From NCBI GenBank assembly GCA_964035545.1, contig OZ037772.1, positions 6,286,389 through 6,339,888 on the forward strand: 53,500 bases of DNA, read 5' to 3'. The notes beneath the pieces are model-generated. The model was not told the DNA's origin. It made no database searches and saw nothing but the letters and a program-made list of their open reading frames with translations. This stretch comes from Bugula neritina. Taxonomy: Eukaryota > Bryozoa > Gymnolaemata > Cheilostomatida > Bugulidae. Both the position numbers and the translations under genes were made by a program. Below, piece after piece: positions 46,401-53,500 of the stretch; the first letter of the stretch is position 1; each line of letters begins with the position of its first letter.

Positions 46401-46735
46401 ATAAACTTGCGTGAGTTATTTTATACTAGTATCTGTAATGATGTGTGACAAGATGGTGCTGACTTATCATGCTTTACATTGTGCATTTATTTGGTACAAC
46501 TATACTGAGAATATAAACTGATAACACTGTAGAATCTAGCAACTAACTAACTGCTTAACAATAACTACACGTAGACAACCATTCATATAGATGCTGACTT
46601 TAACAATAATAAGGAAATGCATGATTCACATAGAAGTCATTGGTCTATTAACTATTAAGCTATAGCATGATCTGAACTCTATGTGGCATTATAACAACTT
46701 GCAACAAGCATGCATTTAGCTGTGGATGTATATAA
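46276..46735. repeat. Duplicated block, copy 1 (partner 47444-47905)
   Basis: About 460 bp in direct orientation, including the SINE body and a following non-coding stretch with ATTTAGCTGTGG near the end. Confidence 0.65.
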
Positions 46736-46744
46736 GTATCGAGT

Positions 46745-47070
46745 GCCAAATGGTCAAAAATTGCTTATTATTGCATCTCATATGCTTATAATAAAGTATC
46801 TAACCATTATTCTCTCTCATATGCTCACAAAACGCTCTCACTGGTCTATAATTTGCTCTCATACCCTTATTATTTGTGCTCTTAGGTCTATTATTTGGTC
46901 TCACACTGTCATTATTCATTCCCATACCCTTATTTCTCTTCCTTTTATGCTCATTATTATTCAGTCTCATACCTCTATTATGCACTCTCATACCCCTATT
47001 ATTTGCTCTGTTATAGACATTATTCATTCTCTTATGCTTATTATTCTCTCTCATACCCCTATTACTGTCT
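46745..47070 (-). other. MR-x-NN repeat ORF element, inverted copy 2
   Basis: Inverse of 11842-12165, about 96% alike by eye. The minus-strand frame is open as in copy 1, stays open through a one-codon insertion (NNN for NN) and ends at the same stop. The N-terminal flank differs, so the start is not shared. No known domain. Confidence 0.45.
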
Positions 47071-47150
47071 TGCTTTTGCGCCTGAATCTGACTCACTAGT
47101 ATTTGTGTACACGTCACAATAGTTGAGTATATGCCAGTCTATTCGGTTTT

Positions 47151-47199
47151 ATTGTGCTACTAATAGTTTCATGCCTCTTCGGCACTCCTCAAGCACAAT
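47151..47199 (-). ncRNA. Degenerate hammerhead ribozyme motif
   Basis: Minus strand: stem I AUUGUGC pairs perfectly with GCACAAU; core UUGAGGA (expected CUGANGA, so C3 is changed to U); stem II GUGCC with GGCAU around GAAGA, with one G-U pair; then GAAAC, loop UAUUA, GUA. The layout is the same as in the 30.1-kb motifs but with different stems. The C3 change should reduce or abolish cleavage. Confidence 0.5.
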
Positions 47200-47443
47200 A
47201 TTGACAAATTTAAATTTTTACATTAAGAAAATCAACATGTTAAACACAAGGTAAAACGTAACGAACACATAGCAGTGGCTGTGTTGTATAGGTTTGTAGG
47301 TGTAAATTAATATATAAAAAAACATAATGTAATGTAAAAACACAATTTATAGCAGATGCATGGAGTTTTTGTTGAGTGACTATTCTATATGGGTATTTGT
47401 ATATTATTTACTATAGTACTTAAAATATAAATGCCTGTCAATT

Positions 47444-47905
47444 AAGGCCATTGGGAAAAGCATCCAGTCATGATTGCTCCTGCAGTGCCTTATCTAAACG
47501 AGTTCTTAGCCTGATTTAACAAAAATATTTTCTTTCAGGATTTTGCACAGGGATAGTGAATATAAACTTGCGCGAGTATTTTATTATGGTATTTGTAATG
47601 ATGTGTGACAAGATGGTGCTGAATTGCAATACTTTACATTGTGGATTTATTTGGTACAACTACTGAGAATATAAAATGATAACACTGTGGAATCTAGCAA
47701 CTAACTAACTTTTTAGTTTATAATAACTACACAAGCATTATATGTAAATGCTGACTTTGACAATAATAAGGAACTGCTTGATGCACATATAAGTCATTGA
47801 TCTACTAAAACTATAAAGCTATATATAGTAACATCTGAACTCTATTTGCCAATATAACAATTCGCAACAAGCATGCATTTAGCTGTGGAAGTATATATAG
47901 AGAGT
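47444..47905. repeat. Duplicated block, copy 2
   Basis: Partner of 46276-46735. The tRNA-like head is missing; homology ends at the (TA)n tract. Confidence 0.65.
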
Positions 47906-47908
47906 ACA

Positions 47909-47910
<2 letters not shown>

Positions 47911-47999
<89 letters not shown>
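47911..47999. repeat. (TA)n tract
   Basis: Lies at the end of the duplicated block and 24 bp from the inverted A5 exon. Confidence 0.95.
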
Positions 48000-48002
<3 letters not shown>

Positions 48003-48023
48003 ATTCTATAAATATCACTTGCA

Positions 48024-48277
48024 TCAAGTGGTGCTTATTGATTTGATTAAATCCATGAAATTCCAAATTAAGTTATAGGTTTCAAGTGGTTCATCAATCT
48101 CTACAGCTGTTATTCTCACATATCTACCATACATTCTAGTCTGACATGTAACCAGAAATATATCTGCAGGTGGTTGTCCAGGAAGGTAGTCACAGATCGC
48201 ATCTTCTGGTGAATCATCAAAGTTAGTGTCAGTTTTACTAACTGTTATTCTCACAATGGCCAGTCTGTTATTGACAG
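48024..48277 (-). pseudogene. A5: single inverted FTP exon
   Basis: Minus-strand homolog of A exon 5 (254 nt) with its acceptor still present (TATAG before CTGTCAATAAC). Keeps RLAIVRITVSKTDTNFDD, CDYLPGQPP, VTCQTRMYGRYVRITAVEI, then diverges by a small insertion and ends TGA. No other A exon is found on this strand in the ~250 bp upstream before the inverted repeat, so it is an isolated relic in opposite orientation to the array. Confidence 0.7.
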
Positions 48278-48319
48278 CTATAAATATAAATGATAGAATT
48301 GAATTATTGTATATCTAAT

Positions 48320-48344
48320 GAAAGAAAGAAAGAAAGAAAGAAAG
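48320..48344. repeat. (AAAG)n microsatellite
   Basis: Six perfect tetranucleotide copies. Confidence 0.9.
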
Positions 48345-48397
48345 ACAATATAATAATCATAATCTTTAAACATAATGATCTAACACTTTATTTAACT

Positions 48398-48695
48398 GTA
48401 ACTGTAAAGTTAGCACTGAACATAATCAATTCAAGCAGTAAAAGTAATGTAGTGTAATGAATACATAATAGTTAATCTAGCATTCAGCGTTGCGTTTAGC
48501 ACAACGTACGTTCCACTCAAATAGGTTATCCCATCACGTGATTCTTGCCTACGCAACGGCTGCTAGTTGTAAATTCATTAATTAGATAACAGCACGCTTT
48601 CGCTCATTGGCTGTGGCGTTACGCTTAGGCAGCCCGGATGTTTGAGTGCAGACGTTGACCCTACAGTTAGTAGAATAGTAGCGCGCTAGCAATGC
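48398..48695 (+). repeat. 298-bp inverted repeat, left copy
   Basis: About 90% alike to the inverse of 51209-51504. Unlike its surroundings it is CpG-bearing, with an ATTGG (CCAAT) box and an ATCACGTGAT palindrome, so it looks like a promoter or LTR. An ATG at 48866 downstream opens a 39-codon ORF rich in basic and polar residues that stops just inside the B5 homology. Confidence 0.65.
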
Positions 48696-48966
48696 GCTAT
48701 TTCCTTTTATGTTTTGGTCACCTTTCTGTTGCTGCCTCACTAGGTACTTATTCAGTGTTTTCTTTTTTTTACTGTTTCCAGTACGTTTGTATCTCTGTCA
48801 CACTGAATACACTATCATATACACTTATTTGCTGTAATAAAAATTAAACTGATAAACTAGCAACCATGTCAACGCACTCAGAAAATGGCACTGGAGCAAC
48901 CAGAAAGAGTATTAGGCCTAAAGCGCTGACACAAAAGGCTCAGGAAACTCTAGTGCAGAAACATGT

Positions 48967-49936
48967 GGAAATGACAAGTTGGTAGCTGCTCTGCAAGCTA
49001 ATCCTAAGAATGAGTTGAGAATTGACCTTGAAAGTACAACCAATGAACAAGCATATGCTAAATACAGCAGCTTCAATGTTGGTGATGAGTCAACTGACTA
49101 TATTCTCTCGGTGTCTGGCTATAATGGAACAGAAGGTATGGATTTCTAACAGAATGCAAATATCTGATTAAAGACCCTGACTCAATAGCTTGATGGACTT
49201 TAATTTTTAATATTTGTTCATCATCTGTAAAATTTAAAGTTTCATCTTGCACCATATCCTGTAGCATGTAATCTAAATGTTTTTAATTTGTTGGTTATGA
49301 CTTTAAATAAGTTGGATTGAGGCATTTTGTGTTGCATTAACAAGTGTTAAGTTATTTACTTGCAATCTATCGAGCTTTTGAAACTCTATAGCTATCTTAT
49401 TTGTTTTATTGATTTTTTGTTAAAATTTTGATTATACTTGAATATTTTCAGAATCTGCAGTTAACTAGTAGCAAGATACTGTTTGAAAGGCGGTCTTTTG
49501 TTCAACTAGAGTAACTAGTTTATTTTAAAACATTTTACTCAAAAAAGCTACTTAAAGGCTAAGCTAATTGAAATTGATTTTTTACTGAGCATCAAAATAT
49601 GAATTTTAAATGAGCAATTAAAGGAACTTTATTTACGTTATATATAAAAATAGTTCATTCTAAAAACAAAATATTTATTTTTCAGGAGACAGCTTTTCTG
49701 CTCACAATGGAATGAAATTTTCAACACGAGATAGAGACAATGATGTGCACTTTGGCAATTGTGCGGTTCAATTCCATGGTGCTTGGTGGTATATCAAGTG
49801 TCATGCTTCAAATTTGAATGGCAAATACTTGAATGGTACTTATACCTCTTACGCTACTGGCATAGATTGGTCATCCTGGAAAGGGCATTACTATTCTATA
49901 AAAACCACAGAAATAAAATTTCGTGGGTATTTGTAA
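48967..49936 (+). pseudogene. B5: 5'-truncated FReD gene fragment
   Basis: 48967-49135 is the last 169 nt of FReD exon 3, open, with a GTATGG donor; 49686-49936 is a complete exon 4 (251 nt, TAA) with the DRDND calcium site and [15 protein letters not shown]. The first half of exon 3 and all upstream exons are absent; homology begins abruptly at GGAAATGAC. Closest to B1, including the intron and 3' flank to about 50420. The ORF beginning at 48866 reads into it in another frame. Probably a pseudogene. Confidence 0.75.
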
Positions 49937-51208
49937 TTGCTTAAGTTAACAAAGTAATTACAAAGTTTGAACCATTCAATTTACTAAACAAACATGTTTT
50001 GTTGTGTTGTTTGTTTATATATAAATTACGTACAATTTTTGTAAAATTTAGGCAGCAAAATTGTGTCTGTTTAATATTTTTGAGTAATATGTTATAAAAC
50101 TAAACCACGTTTGTAGATATTATAAAATTTACAAATGTTTAAATGAAAGGCTTTATACTCTTTCTTGCTAACATAAGCACTAAAACCCTTTGCACTGAAG
50201 ATCACAGTATGCAGTTTATTGCTAATTTTGTTTATTTGCATTATTTTTCAAAAACTGCATTGTAGATTAAATGGCGGCAATTATTAAGAAAAATATCACA
50301 TATCTATGCCAGCATATGCATTTATTTTCTCATGTTCTTTTTTGCTAAATTTCAATATCTATACAGAACATTGTAACAAAGGATTATAAAATGTTAGTGT
50401 GTTTGTACACAATAATATGCTGTATGTAGCGTCGTCACTAACTATAGATGAAGTGTTCTGGTGTTGGTTTTCGTAACTTTATTTTTACCTATTTCAACTG
50501 TCGTAAGAAACTGTAAAAGTAGGTTATTAATATATGCAACTATAACAGGTTTTTAAAATAAAACAAACAGAAATCATTTGTGAAATTATAAAATATTCAA
50601 ACACATATTATACAGATCTTGAATTAATCACCTCTTGCCTTCTTTTAGTGGCTAGCTAGGGTGAGTTTGTTTCTATAAAACGGTATTACAGGTCTACTAA
50701 AAATATCAAACTATAACAAAAATGACATTAAGTGATAACTGCAATTAGACAAATGTTAAGACAATTAGAGACATAGATTAAAACTTATATTCAATGTTCA
50801 CTTGAATTAGTATAGCTGCATTAAAATACTGCAAGTGTAAAAATAAGGCTTTAACTGCCAATTAGAATACTATCCAGTGACAAACTAATCAATCACTGGA
50901 GAGCCTGCCTTAAGAATTTGTAATTTTATGAGAAATCTATTATGAAGTAAACACATAGCCATAAATTCTATCATGCACTGACCACACTGGCATTCTAAAA
51001 ATTGTCAAACTTATAACCATGTTTAATAAACCAAATAGTTATTCTTTTAGTTGAAATAGATAATAAAATACTTAAGGAAAGCTTCAAATTATTACAAATA
51101 CTGAAAGGCAAAACTAACCTGTGCCTCTTCAAGTTAATTCCAATTTAAATTCACTTGTATTTTGTTAAATATATCATTTAAAATTGATGTTATTGATGTG
51201 ATAAGCTT
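49937..51208. other. B5 3' flank and spacer
   Basis: To about 50420 aligns with the B1 3' flank (16349-16900). The rest shows no gene or repeat that I recognise. Confidence 0.45.
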
Positions 51209-51504
51209 GCATCGCTAGTGCGCTACTATTCTACTAACTGTAGGTTCAACGTCTGCACTCAAACATCCGGGCTGCCAAAGCTTAAAGCCACAGCCAGTGG
51301 GCGAGAGCGTGCTGTTATCCAATTAATGAATTTACAACTAGCAATCGGTGCGTAGGCGGGAATCACGTGATGCAATAACCTATTTGAGTGGAACGTTATG
51401 CTAAACGCAAAGCTGAATGCTCGATTAACTATTATGTATTTATTACACTACATTACTTTTACTGCTTGAATTAATTATGTTCAGTGCTAATTTTACACTG
51501 TACA
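51209..51504 (-). repeat. 298-bp inverted repeat, right copy
   Basis: Inverse of 48398-48695. The sequences inside both copies differ right after the shared part, so the pair is not a simple whole-element palindrome. Confidence 0.65.
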
Positions 51505-51902
51505 TAGTTTAATATTTCAAATATATTATAGAGAACAAAAACATATCTGCACTTTATAGACCACATTAGCACATTCAAACCTTCACCACTAACTAAATGA
51601 AAATATGCTACAGTATATTTCCATTTATAGATTACAGTAAAGTTGAATACAGAATCTAGTAAATATTTGCACTGAAAAAACTAGACTTAATTCATTGTAA
51701 AAATTATCAAATAGAATGATCAAAAGGCATTATAACTTATTTGAATAAAAACTTGCCTTAATCAGATAATTTATGCTATTCACAAGGGAATAATGCTAAT
51801 AATATAGTGCTGGTATATATTGAAACAAATGACAACACATAAACCATTACACAAGTAGATAGCTGTTCTAATATTTTGCTCTAGCTAAGTCTTTTAGCAA
51901 AC

Positions 51903-52059
51903 ATGAAGCTACTTTTAGCATGCATACTGTTGATGTCTGAATTTTCATCAATTTCAGCCTTGAATTTGACAGAAGAATATTATTGTACACAGCATATATC
52001 AGCATTCAACAGCTCAGAATCTCAGCTACAGGAGTCTACCCTTCAAGATTCCAGACAAG
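51903..52059 (+). CDS. First exon of a further type-A gene, continues beyond window
   Basis: 157-nt exon: leader MKLLLACILLMSEFSSISA then LNLTEEYYCTQHISAFNSS, with a sound donor G|GTAAAT in phase 1, as in A2. The 5' flank (51700-51902) matches that of A2 and the orphan exon. Intron 1 homology continues to the right edge (53404-53500 matches 9005-9090), broken by an insertion at 52749-53393. In A2 the next exon begins about 450 bp after that point, so PAN and FTP exons are expected outside the window. Confidence 0.65.
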
Positions 52060-52748
52060 GTAAATATCTTTTACGTTGTATTAGGTCATCGAGCTAAAAT
52101 TAAAGTAGGTGAGAATTGAAAAGGTAAATGTATGTCATAAATTATTTTACCCTAATCATCAGTGGTTATAAAGGAGTTCACAGGGTTCGATTGGCTACAA
52201 TTAATATGTTCTGTTTGCAATTTTCTCAATGCTACAGAGAGGAATTACTAGAATGAGTTTTTTTATTATGAGATCTTGTGTTATATATTAGTTATTTCAT
52301 TGAAATGAGGGTTTGTAAATGCAGTGGACAAACATAAAAATCACACAGCACAATCTTCAGAAATGAGCATGAATTTGACTGAAACAAAGTTGTACATACA
52401 CAGTTTATTTGACAAGAAATGAAATGAACAATAATAATAGTATAAAAAAAGAACTCCTCTGATACTGAATATTTTAAACCTTATGTGAACTAAAACAACA
52501 TTAATTAAAAAAAACACGTAATGATTTTATTTAGTTTTTAAAATTATTTATACACAAGAAAACTAACAAAATGCATAGTATTTAATTGCCGGATTTTGGA
52601 AAAAATAGCATAATTTTTAGCGGATATACTGTAAGCATACACAATACTATCTGATTGCAATTGTGCATATATTTATAATAACACAAGCTTGTTTAAAAAA
52701 GATAAAACAGCTAAAACAACCACTAGCACTTGACACAGTTACACTATT

Positions 52749-53393
52749 TGTAGAAATTCAGAGACTCTGGAAATGAAGTTCACTGATGATGTATTACTAT
52801 TAAATTTATTATTTTAAACACCAACGTGAAGTCTAAAAGATAGACAACACTGGTAAAACTTAATTGACAACAAAACTTATATATACAGAACAAAAACTTA
52901 TGTTAATAACATTGATAATATCTATAACTAAAACTGATATAAATTGATGGCATTTATTACTAAAAACAATTTAATCTATTCAAGTACTCAAATTGACAAG
53001 ATATTCGAATTATTTTATAAGAAAAAACATACCTTTAGTTCTCTTTAATCTCGTGAAATGCTAACTATTTGTGTAACTTTAAAATGAATATAACTATCTG
53101 TTTGATTGATTGATTGATTGATAAATACAAATGTCTATTAAAATACAACTTTATAATGACTGATTGTCATCTACTGCTCTATTACTGCCGGTGACTCGAT
53201 TACTTTGCTGCGCGCGAGTTACAAAAACAAAAAGTGCGGGAAATCATCAGACCGAGTCAACTAAGCCAATCAAATCGCACCGGACCTGGATGCAATGTCA
53301 CCGCAACCAAAATAACCGCAGCACTGCACAGCGGGTCAGCCAATTATAAAATACACTGTAATGCAAGGTGTTATTGACAGTTGCTTCAATTGT
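52749..53393. mobile_element. 645-bp insertion with 10-bp target duplication
   Basis: TTACACTATT stands on both sides (52739-52748 and 53394-53403), and the homologous A2 intron reads through at 8989-8998. No terminal inverted repeats seen. The right 200 bp is CpG-bearing with two CCAAT-type boxes; near 52949 there is GGCATTTATTACT, also found in the hammerhead palindrome. A retroelement fragment is the likeliest reading. Confidence 0.55.
53099..53123. repeat. (TTGA)n short tandem repeat
   Basis: Five to six tetranucleotide copies within the 645-bp insertion. Confidence 0.85.
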
Positions 53394-53500
53394 TTACACT
53401 ATTCATTATAAGGCTAGCATTGATATTTCTCTGTGCAAATAACTTTAAAATCATTTATTATTAATGCCCAGAGAGCTTTTTTACTGGACTTGTTGATAAA

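Noticed and set aside
53164-53349. 61-codon ORF in the CpG-bearing end
   Set aside because: No domain, leader or repeat support; lies in the inserted segment.

Overview
This window is nuclear DNA of an invertebrate animal. Every recognisable gene is split by short GT-AG introns, is very AT-rich, and encodes a secreted animal-type domain (PAN/apple, fucolectin-type F5/8C, fibrinogen C-terminal). The spacers are full of microsatellites and degraded transposons. The species cannot be named from the sequence; a lophotrochozoan or similar marine invertebrate is only a guess. There is no sign of bacterial, organellar or viral coding.

The region is a decaying tandem array of two secreted lectin-like gene types. 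Type A has a signal-peptide exon, two PAN/apple exons and two exons for a fucolectin/tachylectin-like (FTP) domain, with every internal exon flanked by phase-1 introns. Type B is a minimal fibrinogen-related (FReD, ficolin/tenascin-like) protein of about 252 aa in four exons. The two types alternate on the plus strand, about 3.2 kb apart.

Layout: A1 (1-1984, 5' part degenerate); a 1.27-kb piggyBac-like element (2561-3829); an orphan A first exon (5303-5459); a (CT)n tract and LINE relic (6145-6990); complete A2 (8151-10966); a repeat-coded ORF (11842-12102) and a 454-bp TTAA element (13176-13629); complete B1 (14141-16348); A4, which keeps only its FTP exons (17611-18505); B2 (21729-28504), which lacks its first exon and carries two related TIR transposons; a palindrome with two hammerhead ribozyme motifs (29993-30198); pseudogene A3 (31493-33213); complete B3 (36397-39232); B4 (43028-43803), a 67-codon chimera made of a B3-like 5' end and a B2-like 3' end; a SINE-bearing tandem duplication and a second, degenerate hammerhead motif (46222-47905); an inverted single A exon (48024-48277); B5, a 5'-truncated FReD between 298-bp inverted repeats (48398-51504); and the first exon of another A gene (51903-52059) running off the right edge.

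By sequence, A2, B1 and B3 look intact. B2 and A1 have intact exons but lack proven 5' ends. The rest are relics or chimeras. Both gene families belong to classes used elsewhere for carbohydrate or pathogen recognition, so a co-located innate-recognition cluster evolving by birth and death is a reasonable inference, not something shown here. (TA)n tracts sit repeatedly at the edges of duplicated blocks.
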